Positions 23,944 through 33,143 of a DNA stretch of 56,500 bases are shown one piece after another. A model generated the notes under the pieces. The model ran no database searches, was not told the origin of the DNA, and worked only from the letters and a program-made list of their open reading frames with translations. Position 1 is the first letter of the stretch. Every line of letters starts with the position of its first letter. A program made the translations under genes and the position numbers. The stretch spans positions 1 to 56,500 of the forward strand of contig NZ_JAUSTK010000033.1 in NCBI RefSeq assembly GCF_030812855.1, read 5' to 3'. The DNA is from Paenibacillus wynnii (GTDB lineage Bacteria; Bacillota; Bacilli; Paenibacillales; Paenibacillaceae).

Positions 23944-25554
23944 ATGTATGTGGTGACTGTAGAGCAAATGCGTCAATTGGACCGTGAGACCATTGAGGGC
24001 CTGGGTATTCCGGCGATTGCGTTAATGGAGAACGCCGGACGGGCCATTGCGGAGGAGATTATTGCGCTGTGCAAGTGGCAAGAGAAGGTAGAGCCTGCGG
24101 CTTCTTATGGGAGCCGCGATGGGTTCCGTGTCAGCGGAGATTCCTCGCTGACACTGGGCACTGCCGCCGCCGAGCGATGGCTCGTCCTGGTCGGCAAAGG
24201 CAATAACGGCGGCGACGGACTGGCCGCCGCAAGGCACCTCAGCGAGGCGGGCATCGCCGTCACGCTGGTGTATGCCGTGCCGCCGGAGTCGCTGACCGGC
24301 GAAGCTGCCTTGCAGCGCGATGCCGCTGCGGCGATGGGCCTGTCCGCCGTAGTCTACGGCAGGGACAAGCTGGATATCGCCGCATACAGCGGCATACTGG
24401 ACGCGCTGCTCGGCACCGGTGCCGCGGGTGCCCCGCGCGGCACCTATGCGGAGCTGATTGCCGCCGCGAACAGCAGCGGCAAGCCCATCGTGTCCGCGGA
24501 CATCCCTAGCGGGCTGGACGCGGACACGGGGCAGACGCATGAGCCGTGTATTCATGCGTCCGTTACGGTATGCCTCGCGTTTCTCAAGCGAGGCCTGCTG
24601 CAGTACCCCGGCGCAGGAGCTGCCGGGCACATCGTGGTTCGCTCCATCGGGATTCCATCCGCTCTGGCGCGCAAACAGGGGTCAGCCGTGTACTGGCTGA
24701 CCCCCGCCGTCCTTCGTGATGATCTTAACGTGGATACTTCACGCCATCGTTCGCCCGAAGGCCATAAAGGAACCTACGGGCATGTACTTCTTGCAGGTGG
24801 CACCCTGCGGATGAGCGGTGCGGGTCTGCTTGCTTCCCGGGCAGCACTGCGTGCCGGCTGTGGATTGGTGACTTGGGCGCTCCCGCGGAAGCTGCTTCCC
24901 TATGCCGTAGGTCCTGTACCTGAGCTTATGCTGGCAGAGGTTGGCGGCGAAGAAGACGGCAGTTGGAATAAGGATACCGCTCGGGAGGTGCTGAAGCTTA
25001 GTGCCGAGCGCGATGTTACCGCTGTCGGCCCCGGACTGGGTCGGTTTGCGGGAGATACGGATTGGCTGCGTTCCATCTGGGAAGGTACGGACTGCCCACT
25101 GGTGATCGATGCGGATGCCCTGAATATCCTGGCTGAAACCGATAACCGGCTTTGGACAAGCCGCCGCCATCCGGTTATTTTGACTCCCCATCCCGGTGAG
25201 ATGGCCCGACTGGCAGGTGTAACTACGGTTGAAGTTCAGCGGAACCGTATTCAACTGGCTCTGGATTATGCCCGAGAGTACGGGGTTATTCTAGTGTTAA
25301 AAGGAGCACATACCGTCATCGCAACCCCGGAAGGACAGGCCTTTATTAATACAACCGGCAGTCCTGCAATGGGTACCGGAGGTGCCGGGGATGTGCTTAC
25401 CGGTATGATTTCCAGCCTGCTTGCACAGGGGTTGAATGCGGCACAGGCTGCGGCATTCGGTGTATACCTGCATGGACTGGCCGGAGAAAGAGCATCACAT
25501 CAACGGCATGATCCGTCTGCATTAATTGCTGGGGATATTATAGAAGCGTTATAA
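23944..25554 (+). CDS. nnr: Bifunctional NAD(P)H-hydrate epimerase / ADP-dependent dehydratase
   Basis: This 536-residue metabolite-repair enzyme returns damaged NADHX and NADPHX to NAD(P)H. The N-terminal YjeF epimerase domain (about 1-235) has QMRQLDRETIEGLGIPAIALMENAG and VLVGKGNNGGDGLAAARHL. The C-terminal ribokinase-like dehydratase domain (about 250-536) has GHKGTYGHVLLAGG, TPHPGEMARL and GSPAMGTGGAGDVLTGMI, where the last is the catalytic Asp loop. The start follows GGAGGGATAGGCC. The first domain, around 24150-24640, is markedly GC-rich compared with its surroundings. It converges with a membrane-protein gene 10 bases downstream. Confidence 0.95.
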   Translation: MYVVTVEQMRQLDRETIEGLGIPAIALMENAGRAIAEEIIALCKWQEKVEPAASYGSRDGFRVSGDSSLTLGTAAAERWLVLVGKGNNGGDGLAAARHLSEAGIAVTLVYAVPPESLTGEAALQRDAAAAMGLSAVVYGRDKLDIAAYSGILDALLGTGAAGAPRGTYAELIAAANSSGKPIVSADIPSGLDADTGQTHEPCIHASVTVCLAFLKRGLLQYPGAGAAGHIVVRSIGIPSALARKQGSAVYWLTPAVLRDDLNVDTSRHRSPEGHKGTYGHVLLAGGTLRMSGAGLLASRAALRAGCGLVTWALPRKLLPYAVGPVPELMLAEVGGEEDGSWNKDTAREVLKLSAERDVTAVGPGLGRFAGDTDWLRSIWEGTDCPLVIDADALNILAETDNRLWTSRRHPVILTPHPGEMARLAGVTTVEVQRNRIQLALDYAREYGVILVLKGAHTVIATPEGQAFINTTGSPAMGTGGAGDVLTGMISSLLAQGLNAAQAAAFGVYLHGLAGERASHQRHDPSALIAGDIIEAL

Positions 25555-25563
25555 GGCATGGGA

Positions 25564-26019
25564 TCACATAAGCAACAGGTAAAGAAGTGGAGCAAACAGC
25601 GCGAATACGGGGAGCAGCAGTGGTGTCCGCTCTGTTATAACCTCTGTGGCATAGAAGATTACCAGGAGCAATACCCCCGCTACGGCGCATTGCAGCCACA
25701 CGCCACCTTCCTCCGCAGCTACCCAGAGTCCGGCCCCGAGGCCCGAAAGTCCATACAATGTCAGGCTTAAAACCATAGTTTTATGGGACAGTAGGCGAAG
25801 AAGTGCGTCGGCTGCGAGTGATGCGGTCAATCCATAGACATAGACGGCGTAGGGGATGGTGACCGGCCATCCCTGAGGTTTGCCTTCAATTTCCGGCACC
25901 CAGAGTACGTATAAAGACAGCAGAAGAAAAGTCAGCCCCGCGCATGCCAATTTACTGAGGGCATACATTCCGGCTGTCAGGCGGACGGACGGAATTTCGT
26001 CAAAATGGGTTTTGTTCAT
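25564..26019 (-). CDS. Membrane protein of unknown function
   Basis: This 151-residue protein has four or five hydrophobic helices (about 16-40, 54-72, 80-100, 106-125, 130-150) and a short N-terminal cytoplasmic tail MNKTHFDEIPSVR. I recognise no family motif. It starts at 26019 and is convergent with nnr. Confidence 0.6.
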   Translation of the reverse strand: MNKTHFDEIPSVRLTAGMYALSKLACAGLTFLLLSLYVLWVPEIEGKPQGWPVTIPYAVYVYGLTASLAADALLRLLSHKTMVLSLTLYGLSGLGAGLWVAAEEGGVWLQCAVAGVLLLVIFYATEVITERTPLLLPVFALFAPLLYLLLM

Positions 26020-26290
26020 ACTGGTTTTGTCCCCTCATAGGGAGCGAGATCCACCCTTCACATGGAGCCGGCGGTACTCCTCCCGTTGTGATAACTTGAT
26101 GTGCTCGTATATTTCTATTCACCCGCCCAAAAAAGGGTGCAAGCGACAGGGAACGCCTTCTGAATTTCCGTAAATTTGTGATAATTACTAATGAACTTCG
26201 TCCAATGCCTTGTAGATTAGGTCAACTGGTACATGTTACATTGATTAAATCAATAGAACATTCTATGGCGCGTGAAGGAGTTGAAGTAGC

Positions 26291-26737
26291 ATGGAATTAC
26301 AGATCCGCAAAGCCTCCAATGAGGATATCAAGGGCTTATGTCGGTTAATGGAGCAGTTGAACGGAAGACCTCTTTTACCCGAGGAGATGGAACGCCGTCT
26401 TGATTTTATCGATAGGAGTCCTACAGAGGAGCTGTATGTGTGCACTGAGACTACCGGCGGGGGGAAAACGTCTGTGTTGGGGGCGCTGGGGTTCAGACTC
26501 CGGGAAAATAATGAAAAGGGCCGTTACGGGGAAGTTTCCCTGCTGGTTACCGATCGGAGAGTTCGAAGACGCGGAATTGGTAAAAGTCTTATCGCTTATG
26601 CGGAACATTTGGCTTCCGAGCGAGGTTGCATAGGTACCTGGCTGGCGAGCGGTATGGGAAGAGTTCGTGAAGCCCATATTTTTTATGAGTCAATGGGCTA
26701 TCAAATTACAGGGTATCGGTTCGTGAAGAACCGTTAG
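26291..26737 (+). CDS. GNAT-family N-acetyltransferase
   Basis: This 148-residue acetyl-CoA-dependent transferase begins MELQIRKASNEDIKGLCRLMEQL. It has motif A as VSLLVTDRRVRRRGIGKSLIAYAEHLASERG (the R-R-G-I-G-K acetyl-CoA pyrophosphate loop) and the C-terminal HIFYESMGYQITGYRFVK. The substrate is unknown. A second GNAT gene follows after 17 bases, so the two are probably co-transcribed. Confidence 0.88.
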   Translation: MELQIRKASNEDIKGLCRLMEQLNGRPLLPEEMERRLDFIDRSPTEELYVCTETTGGGKTSVLGALGFRLRENNEKGRYGEVSLLVTDRRVRRRGIGKSLIAYAEHLASERGCIGTWLASGMGRVREAHIFYESMGYQITGYRFVKNR

Positions 26738-26754
26738 GGAGAGGAGCGAGAGTC

Positions 26755-27171
26755 ATGATTTATAGAGAAATGTTGGCACAAGATTATTCCGCTGCCTACA
26801 AGTTATGGGAGAACACAGAGGGTATGGGGCTCAGTGCAGCCGATTCTGAAGAAGAAATCACGCGTTACTTACAGCGCAATGCCGGTTTAAGTCAGATTTG
26901 CGAGGATGAGGACGGGAATGTTGCCGGTACGGCTCTATGCGGACATGACGGGCGTCGCGGATTTATGTATCATGTTGCCGTGAGCACCTCCTGCCGGGGC
27001 CGGGGGGTTGGCCGGGAACTCGTGAACAGATGCCTGAACAATCTTCGGGAAGAAGGAATCGCCAAATGTCATCTAATGGTGATTGGAGACAATGAGCTGG
27101 GGCGGGGCTTCTGGAGTGGAGTCGGTTGGCAGTTTAGGGACGGGCTTGCTCTGTATTCTCAGGATACATAA
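26755..27171 (+). CDS. GNAT-family N-acetyltransferase
   Basis: This 138-residue protein has motif A as MYHVAVSTSCRGRGVGRELVNRCLNNLREEG and ends in the typical FWSGVGWQFRDGLALYSQDT. It resembles YpeA/RimI-like small acetyltransferases. The start has GGGAGAGGAGCGAGAG in front. It is not closely similar to its upstream neighbour. The substrate is unknown. Confidence 0.86.
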   Translation: MIYREMLAQDYSAAYKLWENTEGMGLSAADSEEEITRYLQRNAGLSQICEDEDGNVAGTALCGHDGRRGFMYHVAVSTSCRGRGVGRELVNRCLNNLREEGIAKCHLMVIGDNELGRGFWSGVGWQFRDGLALYSQDT

Positions 27172-27305
27172 AAATTTGTAAATGACGTTAATTATTAACG
27201 TGTAGGTACGTCGTCTGTGCAGTATACTATATTAAGCAATTCGGTTGGGTCTATATCATATCTGTCGAATTTCGAAAGTATAGTTTTGAAGGTGGAGGCT
27301 TTTGT

Positions 27306-28025
27306 ATGAGATTTAAGGATGTATTCTCAATTATTGGTCCAGCAATGGTTGGGCCTTCGAGTTCACATACGGCGGGCGCGGCTCGAATCGGCAGAGCGGC
27401 CCGGCAGGTGCTGGGAGAAATACCGCGCTTGGCGGAGGTTATATTCTTCGGTTCGTTTGCAGCAACCTATCAGGGCCATGGAACGGATCGGGCGATTGCC
27501 GGCGGACTGCTGGATTTCTCCACGGATGATCCCCGTCTGCCTGATTCAATAGAGCTGGCTGAAGAGCTGGGAATGGAAATTTCATTCCGGCAAGGAGCAG
27601 GATTGTTTCCTCATCCGAATACAGTGCAGCTGCGGTTAACCGGTAAAGATAGCGGTAATGAGCTTACTCTTACCGGTATTTCTATTGGCGGCGGCAATAT
27701 TGAGATTGTGGACATTGATGGCTTCGGTGTGAAACTGAGCGGGATGTATCCTACAATTCTAATTAATCATATGGATTATTTAGGCGTTCTGGCGAGTGTA
27801 ACGGATGTTATGCGCAAGGGGAAATTCAATATCGGGCATATGTCTCTGGATCGAAAAAACCGCAGCGGGGCAGCATTAACCGTCCTTGAGTTGGATGAAT
27901 CGGCTACACCGGAGCTGCTCCAAGATCTGAAGGCCTTGCCTGCAGTGAAATCGGTAACACTGGTGGATCTAAACGAGATACAAGAATTGAAGCAAGACGA
28001 TAAAGGGAAGGAAAGTACATCATGA
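27306..28025 (+). CDS. sdaAB: L-serine dehydratase, iron-sulfur dependent, beta subunit
   Basis: This 239-residue subunit forms, with the next gene product, the Fe-S L-serine deaminase converting serine to pyruvate and ammonia. The N-terminal domain has the family motif SIIGPAMVGPSSSHTAGAARIG. The C-terminal ACT-like domain (about 150-225) has GVLASVTDVMRKGKFNIGHMSLDRK. GGTGGAGG precedes the ATG. The stop overlaps the alpha-subunit start by four bases (ATGA). Confidence 0.95.
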   Translation: MRFKDVFSIIGPAMVGPSSSHTAGAARIGRAARQVLGEIPRLAEVIFFGSFAATYQGHGTDRAIAGGLLDFSTDDPRLPDSIELAEELGMEISFRQGAGLFPHPNTVQLRLTGKDSGNELTLTGISIGGGNIEIVDIDGFGVKLSGMYPTILINHMDYLGVLASVTDVMRKGKFNIGHMSLDRKNRSGAALTVLELDESATPELLQDLKALPAVKSVTLVDLNEIQELKQDDKGKESTS

Positions 28026-28900
28026 ATTTTCAAACATTAAGCCAATTGGCTGTTTTATGTGGAGAACGTAATTTAGGCATCGGGGATTTAATGCTGGAGG
28101 AGCAAAGTGCGGAATCCGGGCGAACCAAAGAACAGGAATTCGCCAAGATGAGCCAGTATTATGGAGTGATGAAAGAGGCCGTACACCGCGGTATGAATGA
28201 AAATACAACCTCACGCAGCGGGCTTACAGGCCTGGACGCCCAGCGTGTCGGTATATATAATGCTGCTAGTGAACCTTGTCTGGGAGGTGCAGCCGGAGAA
28301 GCGATGGCCTATGCACTTGCGGTTTCTGAAGTGAATGCCTCGATGGGACGTATAATAGCAACGCCTACAGCCGGCTCTTGCGGTATTATTCCCGGCGTAT
28401 TCCTAAGCTGTCAACAGCGCTTCGGATGGGATGATGACTTCATGGTGTACGGATTGTTTGCTGCCGGGGCTATCGGTTATGTCATTGCCAATAACTCTTT
28501 TGTATCAGGTGCAGAAGGTGGCTGCCAGGCTGAGGTAGGCTCGGCTATTGGTATGGCGGCGGGTGCTTTGACGGAGCTACGTGGCGGAACTCCGGCTCAG
28601 GCCATGCATGCCGTTGGATTGGCACTTAAGAATACTTTGGGACTGATCTGCGATCCTGTTGGAGGTCTGGTGGAGATTCCGTGCATTGTCCGTAACGGTT
28701 TCGGTGCAGTCACGGCACTTGCGGCTGCCGATATGGCATTGGCTGGTGTGCGCAGTGTGATTCCCTCTGATGAGGTCATCAAAGTTATGCTGGAGGTAGG
28801 CTCAGCAATGCCTGAGAAGCATCGCGAGACCGCCGGTGGCGGATTGGCACAAACCCCGACGGGTCGCAAAATCATGGAAGATTTACGGCGTGAAAAGTAA
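28022..28900 (+). CDS. sdaAA: L-serine dehydratase, iron-sulfur dependent, alpha subunit
   Basis: This 292-residue catalytic subunit carries the oxygen-labile 4Fe-4S cluster. Conserved cysteine segments are visible: TAGSCGIIPGVF, EGGCQAEVGSAIGMAAGA and LICDPVGGLVEIPCIVRN. The N-terminal region and the glycine-rich ETAGGGLAQTPTGRKI tail match the family. Translationally coupled to sdaAB. Confidence 0.95.
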   Translation: MNFQTLSQLAVLCGERNLGIGDLMLEEQSAESGRTKEQEFAKMSQYYGVMKEAVHRGMNENTTSRSGLTGLDAQRVGIYNAASEPCLGGAAGEAMAYALAVSEVNASMGRIIATPTAGSCGIIPGVFLSCQQRFGWDDDFMVYGLFAAGAIGYVIANNSFVSGAEGGCQAEVGSAIGMAAGALTELRGGTPAQAMHAVGLALKNTLGLICDPVGGLVEIPCIVRNGFGAVTALAAADMALAGVRSVIPSDEVIKVMLEVGSAMPEKHRETAGGGLAQTPTGRKIMEDLRREK

Positions 28901-28908
28901 GATTCAGC

Positions 28909-29211
28909 TTAGTGCATCTTAAACCGTGTCAGCTGATCCCAGAGCCCTTCCTGCCGAAGGATCTCGGGTTGTTTAGGACCGATGAGGTCAAAATGGGGAA
29001 ACGGCGATCGATTATGAATATGCTGTGGAGGCAATCCGTTAGTAATACACCAGGCTGCAAGACGATCGAGGTCAGCGCAGCCTACCTTGGTGACGGTAGT
29101 GATACTGGGAAACCGCGGATCCAGCCAATAATGGGTTAAAAAGGCGATCTCCCCGTTAGAGACCGCTTTTTTCCATGCGTTTAATTCTTCTCTTTTCACT
29201 CCGAAGGCCAT
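28909..29211 (-). CDS. YneQ-like small protein of unknown function
   Basis: The frame is open to 29454, but the ATG at 29211 (MAFGVKREELNAWKKAV) is chosen because it gives a 100-residue protein of the length and beginning I associate with the Bacillus YneQ family, and because the upstream part would overlap the ywbE promoter and gene. Features are EIAFLTHYWLDPRFP, TVTKVGCADLDRLAAWC and RSPFPHFDLIGPKQ, with several conserved aromatic, His and Asp residues suggestive of an enzyme or binding fold. The function is unknown. It is convergent with sdaAA (8 bases apart). Confidence 0.72.
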   Translation of the reverse strand: MAFGVKREELNAWKKAVSNGEIAFLTHYWLDPRFPSITTVTKVGCADLDRLAAWCITNGLPPQHIHNRSPFPHFDLIGPKQPEILRQEGLWDQLTRFKMH

Positions 29212-29319
29212 GGCTGTCTCATTCCCATCTATAGATAAGTTGGCTTCATTATAACGCCATTCATTCTTTTGGTATAATGACAGCAAGAGTAATTTCCACT
29301 CAAGAAAGGGGTGATCGTA

Positions 29320-29520
29320 ATGAATGGGCAAGTAAGAGCAGATATCCGTGCCGGGCTTGAGGTTGATATTGTACTGAAGCAGGACCAAGCCACCGGGAAG
29401 CTCACCCATGGCATAGTGAAAGATATTTTGACAAACTCCCCCCGCCACCCTCATGGGATTAAAGTTCGTTTGACGGACGGACAGGTCGGAAGGGTTAAGA
29501 ATATTACTGCATCCGCATAA
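29320..29520 (+). CDS. YwbE-family protein
   Basis: This 66-residue protein begins at the ATG 29320 after AAAGGGGTGAT. The core RADIRAGLEVDIVLKQDQATGKLTHGIVKDILTNSPRHPHGIKVRL is the YwbE family signature (DUF2196), a small beta-rich protein of unknown function widespread in Bacillota. An extended -10, TGGTATAAT, lies about 45 bases upstream. Divergent from the YneQ-like gene. Confidence 0.9.
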   Translation: MNGQVRADIRAGLEVDIVLKQDQATGKLTHGIVKDILTNSPRHPHGIKVRLTDGQVGRVKNITASA

Positions 29521-29584
29521 GCTGAAGGAAAACAGGATGAGAAATAAATCATCAATTTAATCCCCGAGGTAAAGGAGAATGAAT

Positions 29585-30115
29585 ATGGATGAGAGATATC
29601 CCATAGGCAACTTTGAATTCGAAGGAGACATTTCCGATCAGCAGCGTGAAGCCTGGATTCAGGACATTGAGGGGCTGCCAGGCCAATTAAAAGCAGCTGT
29701 ACACGGTCTTAGTGACGAGCAACTTAATATTCCGTATCGTCAGGGAGGTTGGACCAGCCGGCAGGTTGTGCACCATATTGCAGACAGCCATATGAACAGC
29801 TACATCCGTTTCAAGCTGGCACTAACGGAGGAGGTACCTACCATTAGGCCGTACTATGAGGACCGGTGGGCGGAGCTCCATGATTCTACTGCGGATATTG
29901 AAATATCCTTGGCTTTAATAGAGGCGCTGCATACCCGATGGGGTATTCTGTTAAGATCGATGAGTGCTCAGGACTACAAAAGAACCTTCCATCATCCAGA
30001 GTCCGGCAAGACTACGCCTCTTGAGTACAATTTAGGGGTTTATTCCTGGCATGGTAAACATCATGTCGTACATATTACAGAACTGAGGAATAAGCTCAAT
30101 ATCGCAGAGGGATAA
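29585..30115 (+). CDS. DinB-superfamily protein, YfiT/BstA-like metal-dependent transferase
   Basis: This protein of about 176 residues starts at ATG 29585, which is spaced better from AAAGGAG than the ATG at 29579. The motifs are YRQGGWTSRQVVHHIADSHMN (first His ligand), and WHGKHHVVHITEL (second and third His ligands), with YPIGNFEFEGDIS at the N-terminus. This is the YfiT branch of DinB four-helix proteins; members are annotated as metal-dependent hydrolases or bacillithiol transferases. The exact substrate is not determinable. Confidence 0.88.
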   Translation: MDERYPIGNFEFEGDISDQQREAWIQDIEGLPGQLKAAVHGLSDEQLNIPYRQGGWTSRQVVHHIADSHMNSYIRFKLALTEEVPTIRPYYEDRWAELHDSTADIEISLALIEALHTRWGILLRSMSAQDYKRTFHHPESGKTTPLEYNLGVYSWHGKHHVVHITELRNKLNIAEG

Positions 30116-30244
30116 GCCACTGAGATTGGATGATCCGCGAAAAATATCAGGAATTTATCCAGCTAAAAAGAATAGTTACATGCACGGAATATACGTCTGT
30201 TGATGAGCTGAATTATGGTAGACAAAACCATGTATTAGCTAAAT

Positions 30245-30965
30245 AAATCTTCCACTCTGGCGGTAAGCATAAATCAGTAATGCCGTGTACAACTGCCCGT
30301 ATACTGCGTTCGGAGTCGTTCCGAACACTGTAGGGATGTTGAGATGTTGCTTAATCCAGCGGGAAAATACTTCGATCTGCCAACTTTTCTTTTAGATATC
30401 AGCGATTCGCTCGGCGGACTGCATCCTGTTCAACGGTTCCCGTAATAGGGCGTTTGCGTTTTCTTGGAATCGGATCATGAAAGGTCGTATTATCGCGAAT
30501 CCGAATCACAAAATATTAGCGATTCTCCTGTTCTTGGTAGCTGTCAAATAACTTATGCTTGCCATAAGCCCGGTCCGCCACCAAAATAAATCTCCAGTCC
30601 AGAAAGTTCGGACGGCTCTTCAGATCAGGCTCATATGCGGTCTTTTCGGTAATTTTATGCAATTCACCTTGCTCCCCGATAAGTGCGCCGAGCGCACGCC
30701 ATGTCTTTCGATTCCACAGCCCAATCATGAGGCCCAACAGGCGTTTGAATCGTTCAAAAGGAACGCCTTTCGCTTTTTTCGAGAGGGTCGAGTGATCGAC
30801 TGAACGTTGTCCACAAGACCCATTCTCTGTTCGCCGTCTCGATATCCACCCTACTGCTGGAACGTAGCTTCGCCCAAAAACAGAAACAACTGATAGACCA
30901 TGAACTTCCTGGCCACATCAATCTACCCCAGTTCTTCTAGAAGAGGCAGCACCTTTTTTCGGTTA
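30245..30965 (-). pseudogene. Degenerate IS4-type transposase
   Basis: Reading the minus strand with several frameshifts and stops gives pieces: a KKAKGVPFERFKRLLGLMIGLWN stretch, FILVADRAYGKHKLFDSYQEQ (the second-Asp region), VIRIRDNTTFHDPIPRKRKR, then SWQIEVFSRWIKQHLNIPTVFG (the catalytic-Glu region) and GTTPNAVYGQLYTALLIYAYR. This order matches DDE transposases of the IS4 group. The total length, about 720 bp, is short of a full element and no terminal repeats are evident. A short piece of the same sequence lies at 37610-37690. Confidence 0.75.
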
Positions 30966-30977
30966 ATCAACAGGCCT

Positions 30978-32750
30978 CTATTGATTATAATTAACGGCTT
31001 GGAAAACCGCATACTCGAATTCAGGCAGAGACAGGTTGAGCAATTCTTTGGCGGTTTCTGTCCGCTCCTGCGTGTTCAGGTTTACCCATTCTGTGCTCGC
31101 CCCGGATACCGGAATGAAGACGTCGGCTGGAGTGTCGGCATTGTTCAACACAATCACGAAACGGCCTTGTTCGTCCCATCGCTCATAAACAAGCAGTCTT
31201 GGATGCTCCGGGATCTCCAGAGTTTTAAAGCCGCTTCCGCGAAATGCGGAATGCGATTTACGCAGACTGATCGTCCAGCGGTAGTATTCGAGCAGTTCCC
31301 TGTTCTGTTTCCGTGAGTCCCACTCCATACATTTCCGGTTGTCCGGATCATATTCACCCTCCATGCCGATTTCATCGCCATAGTAAATACAGGGTGTCCC
31401 TTGAAAGGTCATCTGGAACAGGACGGCCAGTTTTAACCGCCGGATGTCACCGCCGCAAAGTGACAGGAAACGTACCGTATCATGGCTATCTAGCAGATTG
31501 AAGGCAGCCTCCGTAATCTGCTGCGGATAATTGGCCAGCATTGTAGCGACCGACTGAGAGAACTGTACAGCGTTGGTCAGCCCGTGGGCGAAGAAATTGA
31601 TTTGCATATTCGTGAGCGGATAATTCATGACGGCGTCAAACTGGTCGCCGAGCAGCCATAGCAAGGAATCATGCATGATTTCACCTACGAGATAGGCTTC
31701 CGGATTAACAAGTTTGATCGTACTGCGGAATTCCCGCCAGAACTCATGGGAGACCTCATTGGAGACATCAAGCCGCCAACCGTCCATGCCGATTTCCTCG
31801 ATCCAATAGCGGCCTGCATTCAGCAGATATTCCTTGACTTCAGGATTCTCAGTGTTGAATTTAGGCATGATAGGTTCAAATGCAAATGTGTCGTAAGTAG
31901 GAATTCCATCATTTACCTGCGGCGGCCACTCACGCACATGAAACCAATCCGCATAACGGGAAGAACGCCCGTTGGCAAGCAAATCAACAAATGGCGGGAA
32001 GGTATGGCCGCAATGATTAAAGACACCGTCCAGGATGACACGAATTCCTTTGGAATGGCAGGTGTCCACAAGTTCTTTCAGCAATTGATTAGTTCCTAAG
32101 TTAGGATCAACCCTGAAGTAATCCTTTGTGTCGTATTTATGATTGGTGGTTGCCTCAAAGAGAGGATTGAAATAAATGGCATTGACGCCCAATTCACAGA
32201 GATAATCCAAATGATCTAATACACCCTGTAAGTCTCCTCCAAAAAAATTCCGGGGACTCGGCTTGCCGCCCCATTCCAGCACGTCTTCCGGGTCGTTGGT
32301 GGGATCACCATTCGCGAAACGCTCCGGAAAAATTTGATAAAATACGGCATCTTTCACCCACGGTGGCGGCGTGTGCACATCTTCACGGTTCAAAAAAGGA
32401 AAGTCGAACAGCCCTTCATATACGATAGACGGAGGCTCTGGGAAGAACCCTTTTTCCAAATAATAAAGAACTTCATCTCTTGCATAAAGTGCAAAGTAAT
32501 AAGCGAGTCTGCGGTAAACCGGACGGACGGCTGCCTGCCAGTAATCGAACAAACCGTCAGAAGCCAGGCGCTGCATCGAGATCACCTCATGCGTTTTGTC
32601 CCATCCATATTTGTCTCCGCAGAAAAGATCGATCCGTGATACGTTGTCCCGTTTGGTTCTTATGCGAATATGTAGCGTAGATTCGTCGTAGGCATAGGAC
32701 CAATTCTGTCCCATGCGATGATAAACGGCTTCCGGTTGAATCATACTCAC
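30978..32750 (-). CDS. Neopullulanase/cyclomaltodextrinase/maltogenic amylase (GH13)
   Basis: This 590-residue cytoplasmic GH13_20-type enzyme cleaves maltodextrins, cyclodextrins or pullulan imported by the neighbouring transporter. The N-terminal beta-sandwich (about 1-125) precedes the barrel, which starts WVKDAVFYQIFPERFANGD. The catalytic triad is D328 in GWRLDVSN, E357 in LVGEIMHD and D424 in LDSHDT. Conserved barrel regions are DGVFNHCG (241-248) and the family marker MPKFNT (295-300). No signal peptide. It is divergent from the maltodextrin importer; a hairpin in its leader is listed separately. Confidence 0.93.
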   Translation of the reverse strand: MSMIQPEAVYHRMGQNWSYAYDESTLHIRIRTKRDNVSRIDLFCGDKYGWDKTHEVISMQRLASDGLFDYWQAAVRPVYRRLAYYFALYARDEVLYYLEKGFFPEPPSIVYEGLFDFPFLNREDVHTPPPWVKDAVFYQIFPERFANGDPTNDPEDVLEWGGKPSPRNFFGGDLQGVLDHLDYLCELGVNAIYFNPLFEATTNHKYDTKDYFRVDPNLGTNQLLKELVDTCHSKGIRVILDGVFNHCGHTFPPFVDLLANGRSSRYADWFHVREWPPQVNDGIPTYDTFAFEPIMPKFNTENPEVKEYLLNAGRYWIEEIGMDGWRLDVSNEVSHEFWREFRSTIKLVNPEAYLVGEIMHDSLLWLLGDQFDAVMNYPLTNMQINFFAHGLTNAVQFSQSVATMLANYPQQITEAAFNLLDSHDTVRFLSLCGGDIRRLKLAVLFQMTFQGTPCIYYGDEIGMEGEYDPDNRKCMEWDSRKQNRELLEYYRWTISLRKSHSAFRGSGFKTLEIPEHPRLLVYERWDEQGRFVIVLNNADTPADVFIPVSGASTEWVNLNTQERTETAKELLNLSLPEFEYAVFQAVNYNQ

Positions 32751-32783
32751 TTTCCCATCCCTTCGTGGCAGCTAAACGCAAAG

Positions 32784-32820
32784 AAGGGCCAACCTCATTA
32801 TGATAGGAGGTTGAACCCTT
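32784..32820 (-). promoter_or_regulatory. Leader hairpin upstream of the amylase gene
   Basis: AAGGG-AACCTC pairs with GAGGTT-CCCTT around a TCATAAT-type loop, 34-70 bases before the amylase start. The core AACCTC/GAGGTT is the same as in the terminator before the importer gene (33794-33834), although no strong T run follows here. Confidence 0.4.
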
Positions 32821-32954
32821 GGCGGTTTCATTGCCTTTAAATTTGTCTGAATCGTACCATACCCTTCAAGATCAATGCAAGCAATTATTTTTACATAAAT
32901 TTGGGGCTCAACGTTCTTGACAGGTGACGAGAAAGACAGAAATCCGTTACGCCC

Positions 32955-33143
32955 AATAGAGGCGTTTTCTCCCTCTATTTCTGCACCCGCTACCCCGTTT
33001 GGGCAATTAGAGGGAATTTCGCCCGCTAATTTTGAGGATATACCTCTTTGGGACGGTATGGGTAAGATTATAGGGATATTTTCCCTTTAATCTCATATTC
33101 ATGGCGTTTCGGTCGGTATTAGCGGGCATTTTCCCCTCTAATT
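32955..33143 (+). repeat. Four-hairpin module, diverged form
   Basis: Four imperfect palindromes (AATAGAGG...CCTCTATT, ATTAGAGGGAATTTCGCCCGCTAAT in part, GATTATAGGG...CCCTTTAATC, TATTAGCGGGCA...CCCCTCTAAT) start at 32955, 33006, 33066 and 33117. The spacing 51, 60, 51 is nearly the same as in the large repeat at 12992-13155 and 20553-20717, although the sequence between hairpins is different. Confidence 0.75.

Noticed and set aside
29212..29454. N-terminal extension of the YneQ-like protein
   Set aside because: It would overlap the ywbE gene and promoter on the other strand, and the ATG at 29211 gives the length and start I associate with the family.
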